DNA of 64,000 nucleotides, taken from the NCBI GenBank assembly GCA_963843365.1, contig CAWJKG010000003.1, positions 558,001 through 622,000 on the forward strand, given 5' to 3'. The stretch is from Bog-473 sp963843365. GTDB lineage: Bacteria; Actinomycetota; Acidimicrobiia; Acidimicrobiales; RAAP-2. The notes below the pieces were generated by a model. The model was not told the origin of the DNA. It did no database searches and saw only the letters and a program-made list of their open reading frames with translations. The translations under genes and the position numbers were made by a program. Position 1 is the first letter of the stretch. Every line of letters starts with the position of its first letter. Of the stretch, positions 44,900-54,896 are shown one piece after another.

Positions 44900-46416
44900 G
44901 TGAGGACGACCGAACAGGGATGGGGGCCGGCTCTCGACGAGATCGAGCGGCGGAAGACCGAGGCCGCCCTGGCCATGGGGGGCGAGGCCCGCCTCGACCC
45001 GCCAGAAGGAGCGGGGCCGCCTGCAATGCCCGCGAGCGGATCGCCGCCCTCTTCGACCCGGGCTCGTTCTTCGAGATCGGCCAGCTGGTGGGCACGACCG
45101 AGGATCCCCCGTCCCGGGCGATGCGCTCGTGGCCGGCTCCGGGCGCATCGACGGCCGGCCGGCGCTGGCCGGAGCCGAGGACGTGACGGTGCTCGGCGGA
45201 TCCATCGGGAGCGGCGCGTCGGACAAGCGCTACCGGCTCTGCCAGTTGGCCCTTCAGGAGCGGGTGCCCCTGGTGATGATGCTCGAAGGGGCCGGGCACC
45301 GGGTGACGGACGTCGCCGGGCGGGCGCCGGCCCGGCGACCTCATGGGTCTGGCCGAGCTGTCGGGCACGTGCCGATGGTGTGTCTCGTGCTGGGCGCCTC
45401 GGCCGGGCACGGCGCGCTCACCGCCCCGCTGTCGCGACTTCGCCGTCATGACCGAATCGGCCTCGCTCTTCGCCGCCGGCCCTCCGCTGGTGAAGTCGGC
45501 GACCGGGGAGGACGTCACCAAGGAGGCGCTCGGCGGGCCGCAGGTGGCGGCCGACGCGGCCGGGGTCGTGCACAACGTGGTGGCGGACGACGTCGAGGCC
45601 ATCGCCCTGGCCCGGCGGTACCTCGCCTACTTTCCGCTCAACGCCTGGGAACGACCCCCGTCAGCCGGCGATGGGCCCGACACCGGCCCCCGCCGGGTGG
45701 ACGACATCTTTGACCTCATCCCGCCGAGCCCCCGGCAGTCCGTACCCGATCGTGCCCCGTGCTCGAGGCGGTGGTCGACGACGGGTCGCTCCTCGAGATC
45801 CAGCCGACGTTCGGGCGATCCATCGTGACGGCGCTGGCCCGCCTGGGCGGGCAGAGTGTGGCCATCGTGGCCAACGACCCGAGCGTGATGGCGGGCACCG
45901 TCGACAGCGCGGCCGCCGACAAGGCGGCGCACTTCCTCGACGTGGCGGGCGCGTTCGGGCTCCCCTGCGTCTTCCTGGCCGACAACCCGGCGTCCTGGCG
46001 GGCACGCTCGCCGAGCGACAGGGGATCCTGCGTCACGCCGCCCGCATGTTCGCCGTGCAGCACCGGCTGACGGTGCCCAAGCTCCACGTCACCCTGCGCA
46101 AGGCATTCGGCTTCGGCTCATCGATCATGGCGATGAACCCGTTCGACGGCCAGACCATCACCCTGGCCTTCCCTTCGATCACCCTCGGTGCGCTGCCCGC
46201 GCGCTCGGAGGCGAGCGCCGTGGCCGACCCCGAGGAACGGGCACGCTTGGCGGCCGAGCAGGCCAACGCGTCGGTCAACGCGCGGCCAGCCGGCTCGCCT
46301 ACGACGCCGTCATCGATCCCCGCGAGCTCCGCAACGCGCTGCTGGCGGGGCTGGTACTCGGGGCGGGGCGGCGCACCGCCGCACCGGCCCGCCGCGGCGT
46401 GGGAATCCTGCCCTGA
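44900..46416 (+). CDS. Acyl-CoA carboxylase carboxyltransferase subunit (many frame breaks)
   Basis: Begins at GTG 44900 (VRTTEQGWGPALDEIERRKT). Carboxyltransferase blocks are in order: ARERIAALFDPGSFFEIGQL, EDVTVLGGSIGSGASDKRYR, LVMMLEGAGHRVTDV, SASLFAAGPPLVKSATGEDV, SIVTALARLGGQSVAIVAND, AAHFLDVAGAFGLPCVFLAD and RKAFGFGSSIMAMNPFDGQT. At least seven frame changes were needed, with stop TGA at 46414-46416. The joined length of about 505 residues is right for PccB/AccD-type proteins that transfer CO2 from biotin to an acyl-CoA. No biotin carboxylase gene is adjacent in the window. Confidence 0.78.
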
Positions 46417-46521
46417 GCGCACACCCCCTCGGCATCCTCCCAGTCCCCGTTGCAGCTCACCTAGTGTCTCCGCCATGCGCCGCCATCAGGTCGTCCGGCC
46501 TGGACTGCCGGGGTTCCGAGA

Positions 46522-47980
46522 GTGACTGACGCCGCGACAGGACCGGGCGCGGCGGCGACGGCGCCCGATCCGACAGCGATCGTCAAGTCCAAGGGCTACG
46601 TCGCGTTGCTCGCTCTTCGGTGCGATCATCGGTGTGCCGGTGGCCACCGTGGCCTACTTCTTCCTCGAGGCGGTGTCGCAGGGTACAGAAGGAGGTCTTC
46701 GTCGATCTCCCGAACACAGTGGGGTTTCCACGGTGAGCCGCTGTGGTGGCCGCTCCCGTGGCTCACGCTGAGCGGCTGCTCGTCGCGCTGGCTATCCGCT
46801 ATCTTCCCGGGCACCGGCGGGCACGAGCCCTCGGAGGGATTCAAGGGCGGCGGACCGTCGCAGCCCATCGAGCTCTTCGGCATCGCGCCGCGGCGTTCGC
46901 CACACTGAGCCTCGGGGTGGTGCTGGGGCCGGAAGCGCCGCTGATCGCCATCGGCAGCGGCCTCGGAGTGCTAGCCGTCCACCTGCGTGCAAGAAGGAGG
47001 GACAACCCATGGCGGCCGTCGTCATCGGCGGTGCGGGCAGCTTCGCCGCCATCGCCACGCTGCTGGGCTCTCCCCTGACCGGCGCGTTCCTCCTCATGGA
47101 GATGGCGGGGCTGGGTGGGCCGATGATGGAGATCATGCTCCTGCCCGGGCTGTTGGCGGCCGGGGTCGGTTCTCTGATCTTCGTGGGGCTGGACAACCTG
47201 ACGGGATTCGGCTCGTTCTCGCTGACGGTGGCGCGCTGCCGTACGCCGGGTCGCCGACGGGCACCGAGTTCCTCTGGGCCCTCGTCATCGGCGCGGCCTC
47301 GGCCTTCGCCGCCGGTGGCATCTTCCGGCTCTCCGTTGCGCTGCGGCCGATCGTCGAGCGCCGGCGGGTCCTGGTCACGCCCGTGGCCGGTCTTGCGGTC
47401 GGGGGACTCGCCGTCGCCTTCGCCGCCGGGACCACCCACGGGTCGTCCCCTGTGCTGTTCTCCGGCCAGTCGGCCTTGCCTGCGCTGGTCCAGCAGGCGG
47501 CGGGGTGGAGTGTGGGCGCCCTGCTGCTCCTGGTGGTGTGCAAGGGGTTGGCCTACGCGATTTCACTGAGCGGGTTCCGCGGCGGTCCCATCTTCCCGAG
47601 CATGTTCATCGGCGCTGCGGGTGGCATCGCCCTGTCGCACGCCGGCGGGCTTGCCCATGATCGCCGGCGCGGCCATGGGCGTCGGGGCCATGGTGGCCGG
47701 GGCGCTCAAAATGCCCATGACCGCCGTGCTGCTTCCCAGCCTGCTCTTTCTCAGCGACGCCGTGCACCTCATGCCGGTCGTGATCGTGGCGGTGGTCGTG
47801 TCGTACGTCGTCGCCGTCTGGATCGCGCCACCGCCTGCGCCGGTCGAGACCGCCCTTCCTGCCCCCGACGGGGCCACAGTCGGGGTAAGTGGGGTCGTCG
47901 CACTCCCCGACGAGGCGCGAGAGTCGCGGGCGCACCCTCCGGGCCACGTCTGCGGTCGGAACGACGGTCGCTGCTGGTAG
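46522..47980 (+). CDS. ClC family chloride channel/transporter (several frame breaks)
   Basis: GTG 46522. ClC helices and motifs are in order: FGAIIGVPVATVAYFFLEAV, then GGHEPSEGFKGGGPS and SLGVVLGPEAPLIAIGSGLG, carrying the conserved GxEGP-type loop as GPEAP. GAGSFAAIATLLGSPLTGAF, FRGGPIFPSMFIGAAGGIAL and MIAGAAMGVGAMVAGALKMP follow. Frame changes near 46615, 46685, 46780, 46880, 47235 and 47655. The joined protein has about 485 residues and ends RNDGRCW. It would move chloride across the cytoplasmic membrane. Confidence 0.8.
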
Positions 47981-47991
47981 ACCGCCGGTGC

Positions 47992-48774
47992 ATGACTCCT
48001 GATCGCCTGCTCGACATGGTCGGGCGGCCCGGAGGGCCCCTCGCCGGTGCCACGCTCTTCCACCTGGAGGTGACCCGGGCGGCGCCGCTCAGCCCATCCT
48101 TCCGCCGGGTGGTGCTGACAGCCCCGGGTTTCGACGCGCTGCGCTTCCTCCCCGGCCAGGACCTGATGCTCCGGGTGCCGCTCGGCGAGGAGAGGGTGGT
48201 GAACCGCCGCTACACCATCCGGCGCGCCGACCCGGCGCGGCGCACGGCGACCATCGACGTCTCACTCCATGGCGCCGGACCGGGGACCGACTGGATCTCG
48301 TCGGCGCGGGTGGGCGATCGCATCGACGCCATCGGTCCCCGCGGCAAAATCACCGTGCGGCCCGATGTCGTCCGGCATCTGTTCGTCGTCGACGAGACGG
48401 GGCTCCCGGGGGCGCTGGCCATGATGGAGGCGCTGCCTCCCGGCGCCACGGCGACCGCCGTGCTCGAGGTCGACGGCCCGGACGACGAGCAGGCCCCCGA
48501 GCAGCCCCAGGCGGCGACGCTCGATCTGCGCTGGCTGCATCGCAACGGCCGCTGGGCCCCAGGCGACGCCGGCGCCTTGGTGGCGGCGCTGTCGGGCCTC
48601 GAGCTGCCGGGTGGGAGCATGCACGCGTACATCGCCGCTGAGGCCTCCGTCGTGCGAGCGGTCACCCGCAGCCTCACCGAGCGGGGGCTGGCGTCCGACC
48701 GGATCTCGGGCAAGGCCTATTGGCGGCGCGGCCTCCCCAACGCAGAGCATGGGGAGCCGACCAAAGAGGGTTGA
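47992..48774 (+). CDS. Siderophore-interacting protein (FAD-binding ferric reductase family)
   Basis: 260 residues from ATG 47992, intact. The FAD-binding barrel motif is RRYTIRR with DVSLHGAGPGTDWISSARVG; the NAD(P)H-binding part has HLFVVDETGLPGALAMMEAL, DLRWLHRNG and YIAAEASVVRAVTRSLTERG. The final SGKAYWRRG is typical of the family. Members release iron from ferric siderophores in the cytosol by reduction. No siderophore transport genes are next to it; it follows the ClC gene by 11 bases. Confidence 0.9.
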   Translation: MTPDRLLDMVGRPGGPLAGATLFHLEVTRAAPLSPSFRRVVLTAPGFDALRFLPGQDLMLRVPLGEERVVNRRYTIRRADPARRTATIDVSLHGAGPGTDWISSARVGDRIDAIGPRGKITVRPDVVRHLFVVDETGLPGALAMMEALPPGATATAVLEVDGPDDEQAPEQPQAATLDLRWLHRNGRWAPGDAGALVAALSGLELPGGSMHAYIAAEASVVRAVTRSLTERGLASDRISGKAYWRRGLPNAEHGEPTKEG

Positions 48775-48780
48775 GTCCGC

Positions 48781-49119
48781 TCAGCGGGCCTCGTCGACCG
48801 TGAGCTCGGCGGCGGGATCCGCTTCCAGTCGGTCGTCGGGAATGGGTGCGCCGCTGCGTACCGACTTTCCGTAGGTGCCGGCCGCGAGGCGCTGCTCGGC
48901 GCGGCCGACGGCGGCGAGCCGCTCCTCGAGCTGGGCCTTGATGGAGTTGTCGGCCTCTTCCGTCGTGATCGGCTCCGCGGAGTCGAACATGTCGCCGGGC
49001 TCGTCTGCTGCTTCACGGTCGGCGGTCCCGGCCGCGTCGAGGTCCTGCAGCAATCCCTCCACCCGGGTCCGCTCGGCGGTGAGGAGCGCTCTGGCTCTGT
49101 CGTCTTCCATCGGGCTCAT
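48781..49119 (-). CDS. DksA/TraR-like protein lacking the zinc-finger cysteines
   Basis: 112 residues. An N-terminal helical hairpin is rich in Glu and Arg (LLTAERTRVEGLLQDLDAAG; IKAQLEERLAAVGRAEQRLA). The zinc-finger region aligns as GTYGKSVRSGAPIPDDRLEA with DPAAELTVDEA. Both CxxC pairs are missing: Ser occupies the first pair, and Glu/Thr with Glu/Ala the second. The fold may persist without metal. DksA-like proteins bind the RNA polymerase secondary channel. It is convergent with the siderophore-interacting gene, 6 bases apart. Confidence 0.85.
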   Translation of the reverse strand: MSPMEDDRARALLTAERTRVEGLLQDLDAAGTADREAADEPGDMFDSAEPITTEEADNSIKAQLEERLAAVGRAEQRLAAGTYGKSVRSGAPIPDDRLEADPAAELTVDEAR

Positions 49120-49133
49120 AGTAGACGGCGTGC

Positions 49134-49340
49134 TCAGCGGCGGCGGGGCCCCAGGCCCACGGCGCGCACGAACCGGTTGATCTGGCGATTGCCCTGCCGG
49201 TAGATCACTCGCCGCGCCTCGCGTTGTGCCGCTCCTCCCGCTGCGCCCGACAGGCCGCCGCGTGCATAGCCATGTTCGACGGCTTCGATGTTGCCGAGGT
49301 CGCGCGCCAGCCGGTACAGCTGCGATCGGGTGGTGCTCAC
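49134..49340 (-). CDS. Small basic protein of unknown function
   Basis: 68 residues from GTG 49340 (VSTTRSQLYRLARDLGNIEA). It is strongly basic at the C-terminus (EARRVIYRQGNRQINRFVRA). Similar 60-70-residue proteins with STTRSQLYR beginnings are common in actinobacteria, with no known role. Its GTG overlaps the stop of the upstream gene (GTGA), so the two are cotranscribed. Confidence 0.75.
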   Translation of the reverse strand: MSTTRSQLYRLARDLGNIEAVEHGYARGGLSGAAGGAAQREARRVIYRQGNRQINRFVRAVGLGPRRR

Positions 49341-49609
49341 CGCGGCGCCTGTTCCTTTGTCGCGCGGTCGGCCAGGACGATCCCTTCGACGATGGCGCGC
49401 ACCTGCGCCGGGTCGTCGGTCTCCTCCAGGAGGGCCAACTCGTCGGGAGTGACGCCTACGCACCCGAGCCCGTCGTCGTCGAAAGTGGCGACACGCCATC
49501 CCAGCCACGCGCTGCCGTCGGCGTCCTCGCCGTTGCGTTCGGCGGCGTTGATCAGCGCGACCAGCTCGATCGCACCCTCTTCCGTGACGTCGTATTCGAT
49601 GAAGAGCAC
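49337..49609 (-). CDS. Small acidic protein of unknown function
   Basis: 90 residues from GTG 49609 (VLFIEYDVTEEGAIELVALI). Acidic, with no Cys cluster or membrane segment. It overlaps the downstream small basic protein by four bases. The acidic and basic products could bind each other, but no toxin-antitoxin family is recognisable. Confidence 0.7.
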   Translation of the reverse strand: MLFIEYDVTEEGAIELVALINAAERNGEDADGSAWLGWRVATFDDDGLGCVGVTPDELALLEETDDPAQVRAIVEGIVLADRATKEQAPR

Positions 49610-49884
49610 CGCGTCCTCCCGCAGGTGGCCCCGGACCGTGACCGTGCCACCCTAGGGCACGGTCCCCGGTCGGAGCTGGGCGGATGCCGGTCGGCCGCAA
49701 GGGTGAGGCGGACGGCACCGAATCACCCTTGCGGACGAGGAGGCGGGCCTGCACCCGTCCGTACCCTGGTACTCCATGCGCAACTCCGATACCCGAAGAC
49801 CGTGGATTCCGGGCCCGGCAGCGTTACGCTCTCCCCGGATGTGCCAGCGATGACCGCCGTTCCGGCGGCGGAAGCGGGGTAGGT

Positions 49885-50523
49885 GTGGAGGAGTTCCTCA
49901 AGTCGGCGGGATACGGCGCGATCTTCGCGCTGAGCTTCATTTCGGCCATGGGCCTGCCGGTGGGGGCCGAACTCGCGCTCATCTTCGGCGGGGTGCTCGC
50001 GAGCACCGCCGGGGCAGAGGCGAACCACGTGACGCCGCTCTCCCTGGCCCTCGTCATTCTGCTCGCCATCCTCGGCGAGGTCCTGGGCTCATTCGCCGGA
50101 TACGGCATCGGGCGCTTCGGCGGCCGGCCCCTCGTCGACAGGGTCGGGAAGTACGTCCTGTTGACCCACAAGGATCTCGACCGCGCCGAGGCCTGGTTCG
50201 CCCGCCGGGGCGAGCCCGTCGTGCTGGTGGGCCGGTTCATCCCGTTGCTGCGGTCCTTCGTGTCCTTCGCCGCCGGGTTGGGCGAAATGGCGCTGGCCAA
50301 ATTCACGATCTTCACCGTCATCGGCTGCGCGGTCTGGTGCACCGCCCTCTGCTCGCTCGGCTACAGCCTGGGAGGCAGCTACAAGCACGTCCTCAAGGCG
50401 TTCAGCTGGGCCGGGTACGTCATCGGGGCTCTGGCGGTCATCGCGGTGGTGGTCGTCTTCTGGCACCGCCTCCGCGCCTACCGCAGCCAGCGCGATCTCC
50501 CGCGTGCCGAGACGGAGGCCTGA
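49885..50523 (+). CDS. DedA family membrane protein
   Basis: 212 residues from GTG 49885. The DedA/SNARE-associated region is clear: GYGIGRFGGRPLVDRVGKYV, HKDLDRAEAWFARRGEPVVL, VGRFIPLLRSFVSFAAGLGE and MALAKFTIFTVIGCAVWCTA. The Arg in GRFIPLLRSF is the conserved family residue. Four or five membrane helices are visible, including GAIFALSFISAMGLPVGAEL and VIGALAVIAVVVVFWHRL. Members act in membrane lipid (undecaprenyl phosphate or phospholipid) flipping and proton-linked homeostasis. Confidence 0.9.
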   Translation: MEEFLKSAGYGAIFALSFISAMGLPVGAELALIFGGVLASTAGAEANHVTPLSLALVILLAILGEVLGSFAGYGIGRFGGRPLVDRVGKYVLLTHKDLDRAEAWFARRGEPVVLVGRFIPLLRSFVSFAAGLGEMALAKFTIFTVIGCAVWCTALCSLGYSLGGSYKHVLKAFSWAGYVIGALAVIAVVVVFWHRLRAYRSQRDLPRAETEA

Positions 50524-50912
50524 GCAGCTCACACCGCCGGGGGCATTCTGCCCTGCAATGGCCGGGATGTCACCCTCCCGACAAGGGTTCGACCAAAAGT
50601 CACAAACTCCATCAGACCGTCATAGAGGATCGACATCCCTGTTCAGAGGGCCAGAGCGGGAAGGGCAGCCCTCGGTACACGGGTCGCACTCCGCGGCACA
50701 GGCAGAAAGTCATTGCAGCACCCGTTGACCGGTGTTACCTTCCGTATCGGAGGCGCTCGGTGGAGGGATTGCATGGCGATGTGCGGCGCAGCGCCCGCGT
50801 CCCGACCGGTGGCGTCGGAGCGGATGCGGGGCGAGTCGAGGCGGGACGGCGCCAGGGGCGCACGGAAGACGACGCGAGGTGCGACACGGGTGGCGCTGGG
50901 GGCAGGTCGGTG
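50524..50912. other. Intergenic region upstream of the GGDEF/EAL gene
   Basis: 389 bases with no gene that I can support. TTGCAG (50713-50718) and TACCTT (50736-50741) are 17 bp apart and could be the promoter of the GGDEF/EAL gene. Open frames here carry no recognisable domain, but the N-terminus of that gene could lie further upstream than chosen. Confidence 0.35.
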
Positions 50913-52766
50913 GTGAAGCCATCCGAGGAGGGCGACGAGACCCGAGCGCCCGCGGAGGGGATCACGCCGGCCGTCCTCGCGGCGCATGTCGGGGAGGGCC
51001 TCTGCGCCCTCGATGCGGACGGCCGCATCACCTTCATGAATCCCGCCGGCGCCCGCATGCTGGGCTGGCGCGGAGTCGGCTCCAGTCCGGAGGTCGACGA
51101 CGACGGCACCGTGCATCCACCGCGCCCGGCACCGGAGTTCCTGGCCGAGCCCACGGGCGCGCGGTGGCGCTCGGCCGCGACGTCACCAGCTACGACACGC
51201 GCTTCGAGCGCCTCGACGGGACGCTCTTCCCGGTCACCATGACCGCGTCGCCGCTCAGCCGCGGCGGCGTGCCCTCGGGCGCTGTCGTCGTCTTCCACGA
51301 CACCTCGGAGCGGACGGCCTTCGAGGAGCAGCTGACCCGCCACGCCTTCCAGGACACGCTGACCGGGTTGGCCAACCGCCGCCTCCTGCTCGACCATCTC
51401 GATCACGCGTTGCTGCAGGCCGAGCGCACGGGTGGCCAGGTGGCGGTGCTCTTCTGCGACATCGACCACTTCAAGGTGGTCAACGACCATCGCGGGCACC
51501 GGGTCGGAGACGAGCTCTTCCGCGTGATCGCCGATCGACTGCGCAACGCCGTACGGCCGGGCGACACGCTGTCGCGCTTCGGCGGCGACGAGTTCGTCGT
51601 GCTCCTCGAGGGGGTGGCTTCGCACCAGGAGGCGGGCGAGGTGGCCCAGGCACTGCTGCAGGCGTTCCTCGACCCGATCTCGCTCCGCGGCGGGCACGAG
51701 GTGCTGGCGACATTGAGCATCGGCGTGGCCCTCAGCGAGGGGGGGACCTCGCGCGACGACCTGCTCCACCGCGCCGACGTCGCCATGTACAGGGCCAAGG
51801 AGCGCGGCCGGGGTGGCCAGGTGGTGGTGTTCGACGCCGACCGGGTGGGCGGGCGGGCTCCCAGCCGGCTCGACCTCGACTCCCGCGCTGCACCGCGCCG
51901 TCGACCGGGGCGAGGTGGAGATCCACTTCCAGCCCCTGGTCTCCCTGCGCGACCGGCGCATCGTCGGGGCGGAGGCCCTCGTCCGGTGGAACCACCCGGA
52001 TCACGGGTCCCTGCTGCCGGCCGAGTTCCTCGCGCTGGCCGAGGACAACGGCGCCATCGTGCCCATCGGGGTGCAGGTGCTCCAGCAGGCCTGCCGGCAG
52101 GCCCAGACGTGGCAGCAGGAATTCGGGGTCCCGTTGCGGGTGGGCGTGAACCTGTCGGCCCGCCAGCTGCACCAGGACGACCTGCCGCTCGAGGTCGCCC
52201 GTGCCCTGCGGGCCACCGGGCTCGACCCGCGACGGCTCTGCCTCGAGATCGCCGAGAGCCTTGCCATGCAGGACGTCCACCTCACCTCCCGCGTTGTGTC
52301 GAGGCTCCACACGGTCGGGGTTGCCGTCGCCATCGACGACTTCGGGACCGGCCCGTTCTCGCTGGGCTCCCTGGCGGACTCACTGGCCCGGTGCCCCTTC
52401 GACATCGTGAAGATCGATCCGAGCCTGGTGCGCGACATGGAGCACGACCCCGTCAAGTCGACCATCGTCTCCGCCGCGGTGGCGCTGTCGCGCGCCATCG
52501 GCTCGACCACCATCGTGGAGGGGGTGGAGACGCTGGCCCAGGTGGAGGCGCTCACGGGCCTCGGCTGCGACGTGGCCCAGGGCTATTACTTCTCGCGGCC
52601 CGTCTCGGTTGCCGCGTTCGGTGCACTCCTGGCCGCCAGCGCCAGCGCCAGCGCCAGCGCCAGCGCCAAGCCCGGCGCGGCCGCGCCGCCGGATCTGCAC
52701 ATCGTGCGGGGGAACGCGCCGGCTGAGCCCGTCCCCGGGCCCGGCAGCATGCGGGCACCGGCGTAG
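50913..52766 (+). CDS. PAS-GGDEF-EAL cyclic-di-GMP signalling protein (two or three frame breaks)
   Basis: From GTG 50913 (VKPSEEGDETRAPAEGITPA). A PAS-like domain comes first (VGEGLCALDADGRITFMNPA), with a frame change near 51090 and the PAS end PLSRGGVPSGAVVVFHDTSE. The GGDEF domain follows: DTLTGLANRRLLLDHLDHAL, CDIDHFKVVNDHRGHRVGDE and RFGGDEFVVLLEG, with the active-site motif intact. After a frame change near 51885 the EAL domain reads IHFQPLVSLRDRRIVGAEAL, NLSARQLHQDDLPLEV, AIDDFGTGPFSLGSL and VEGVETLAQVEAL. It can in principle make or break cyclic di-GMP. No membrane segment is seen. Confidence 0.85.
52635..52664 (+). repeat. Five GCCAGC units coding (Ala-Ser)5
   Basis: A 6-bp microsatellite in the C-terminal tail of the EAL protein. 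Because the unit is two codons long, changes in copy number keep the frame. The tail is low-complexity and outside the EAL domain. Confidence 0.8.
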
Positions 52767-52797
52767 CATGGCGGTATGAGGAGCTGGCTCCGCGCCG

Positions 52798-53235
52798 GTG
52801 GGCGAACCCGGGCCTGACGTGGACGAGACGAGCGGGGGGCGACCCGTCCGCGTCCTCATGGCGAAGGTCGGGCTCGATGGGCACGACCGTGGGCTCCGCG
52901 TCGTCGCCCGGATCCTGCGCGACGCCGGTTGCGAGGTCGTCTACGCCGGCTTGCGCCAGTCGCCCGAGACCATTGCCGCCATGACGGCGCAGGAGGACGT
53001 CGATGTCGTGGGCGTCTCCATGCACAACGGCGCCCATCTGACGCTGGCCCCGGCCGTTGTCGGCGCGCTGCGCGCGGCCGGGCTCGAGACCCCCGTGATC
53101 ATCGGCGGGATCGTCCCGCCGGCCGACGTCGACGTGCTCAAGGCGGACGGGGTGGCCGCCGTCCTCGGGCCGGGTGCGTCCAACGAGGAAGTCGTGGCGA
53201 CGGTGCGCACCGCCGCCGGGAGCGCGTCGGGCTAA
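52798..53235 (+). CDS. Stand-alone cobalamin (B12)-binding protein
   Basis: 145 residues from GTG 52798; GTG 52819 is an alternative start. It is the C-terminal/small-subunit domain of methylmalonyl-CoA-type mutases: RPVRVLMAKVGLDGHDRGLR carries the DxHxxG motif whose His coordinates cobalt. EVVYAGLRQSPETIAAMTAQ, DVVGVSMHNGAHLTLAPAVV and PVIIGGIVPPADVDVLKADG follow. Such single-domain subunits work with a separate large subunit, for example in 2-hydroxyisobutyryl-CoA or related acyl-CoA mutases. No large subunit lies in the window. Confidence 0.87.
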   Translation: MGEPGPDVDETSGGRPVRVLMAKVGLDGHDRGLRVVARILRDAGCEVVYAGLRQSPETIAAMTAQEDVDVVGVSMHNGAHLTLAPAVVGALRAAGLETPVIIGGIVPPADVDVLKADGVAAVLGPGASNEEVVATVRTAAGSASG

Positions 53236-54892
53236 CGGGCGAGGGCGTCGCCGGCCGGACTGCGCGGATCCGAGGCCCCTACCAGGCGCCGCGCTCCCGG
53301 CGGCGTCGCGCTCGGTGGCGATGATCTGGGCGCAGCCCACGGCGACGGGGTCGAAGGCGCTGATGGTCTGCACCCGGTGCCCCAGGCCGCCCAGTGCGGC
53401 CGGCCAGGCCGGGGGCGCGTCCGCCTCGACCACCACGGTCAGGTCCTCGCCCCACCAGAGGCGGAAGGGTCCCGGCCGAGGGCGCGTCGAGCGTCAGGCG
53501 GGGCGCACTGATGGCGCGCGGCCGGGTCGTGGCCGGCCGCGCAGCAGGCGGGCCAGCAGCTGCACGAGGATCTGTGGCTGGGCGTCGCCGCCCATGGCAC
53601 CCACCAGGTGCGTCAGACTCGCCCGTCGCCGGTGGTGACGAGCATGGGCGAGAGGGTGTGCGGGGGTCGCCGGCCGGGCGCCACCTCGGCCGGGTGCCCG
53701 GCGCACGAGCGAGAAGCCCACGCCGCGGTTGTGCAGGAAGACGCCGGTGTGGGGCTCGACCAGGTGGGAGCCGAAGTCGAGCGCGTTCGACTGGGTGAGC
53801 GACACGCCGAGCCCGTCCGCGTCGATGGCGCAGAGGTGCGTGGTGTCGCCGTCGCCCAGGCGGGCCACGCCGGCATCGGGACCGGCCGTGCCGCGTCCCG
53901 GCGCCACGTCGGGCGGCGCCGGCCTGGCCGGCGTCGACCCGGGCCGCGGCCGCGGCCAGGCGCGCCGGATCGAGCAGCGCCCCGCCGTCGGCTCCGTCGA
54001 AGAGCACGGCGGGCCGGTCGTGGCCCACGGCGCGCCAGGTCTCGACCAGGAGATGGGCCCACTGCGGATCGTCCGGGTCGGCGCCCAGCCCGGCCGCCTC
54101 GGCCACGGCGGCGCCGGCCAGCGTCAGGTAGCCCTGGGAGGGGGGCGGCACGGTCCAGAGCCCGTGGCCCCAGGCCGTGTGCCTGCAGGGGCGTGCACCA
54201 CATCGGCCGCGCTGGTCTCGAAGTCGGCGGGCGCGAAGTGGCCGGCACCCAGCTCGAGCAGGCCGCGGCCGAACTCGCCGCCGTAGAAGCCGTCGCGTCC
54301 CTCCCGGGCGATGGCGCGCAGCGTGCGGGCGATGCCCGGGCACGCGCACCGTCTGCCCGATGGCGAGCGGCCCGTCGGGGCAGAGCTCGCCCGCGCCCGG
54401 GAGGGCGTGCACCAGATGGCTGGCCAGCGCCAGCATGATCGAGGCCGGGAAGCCGTCCTCGGCCAGCTCGATCGCCGGGGCCAGCACCTCGCCGAGCGAC
54501 AGGCGGCCGTAGCGCTCGTGCAGGGCGAGCCAGCCGTCGACGGCGCCGGGCACCTGCACGCTGCGGATGTCGCCCCGCAGCGGCATCGTCGTCAGTGCCC
54601 TCGCGCGCGCATGCGGGCCGGGTCGGACCCGGAGCCGGCCCGGCCGATGGCGAGCAGCGCCTCGGGCGGCGACCCGACGGGGGCGCGACCATGGCCAGCA
54701 CGTCGCCGCCGAGCCCGCACAGGTGCGGGCCCACGACCGCCATGGCGGTGCCGGTGGCGACGGCGGCGTCGGCGCGCCGAACCGCCCCGGGCCAGCATGC
54801 TGATGCCGGCGGACGGCGGCCAGCTGGTCGGCCGCGGCCACCATGCCGCGCAGGCCGCGTGCGGGGCCGAAGGGAGCGAGGGGCAGGGTCAC
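53232..54892 (-). CDS. Gamma-glutamyltransferase family protein (many frame breaks)
   Basis: GTG 54892, five bases after the formaldehyde dehydrogenase stop. The N-terminal part has AVVGPHLCGLGGDVLAMVAP, then RGDIRSVQVPGAVDGWLALH, ERYGRLSLGEVLAPAIELAE and PPPSQGYLTLAGAAVAEAAG. The autocatalytic Thr block is GDTTHLCAIDADGLGVSLTQ with SNALDFGSHLV after it, so the self-cleaving nucleophile Thr is present. The end reads PRSPAGDALAR. At least eight frame changes were inferred. Family enzymes split gamma-glutamyl or similar amide bonds. Its position after a mycothiol-linked dehydrogenase may mean thiol conjugate processing, which is inference. Confidence 0.75.
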
Positions 54893-54896
54893 CCGG

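Noticed and set aside
49134..49609. Toxin-antitoxin pair from the overlapping small basic and acidic genes
   Set aside because: Sizes and overlap would fit, but neither protein has a recognisable toxin or DNA-binding motif.
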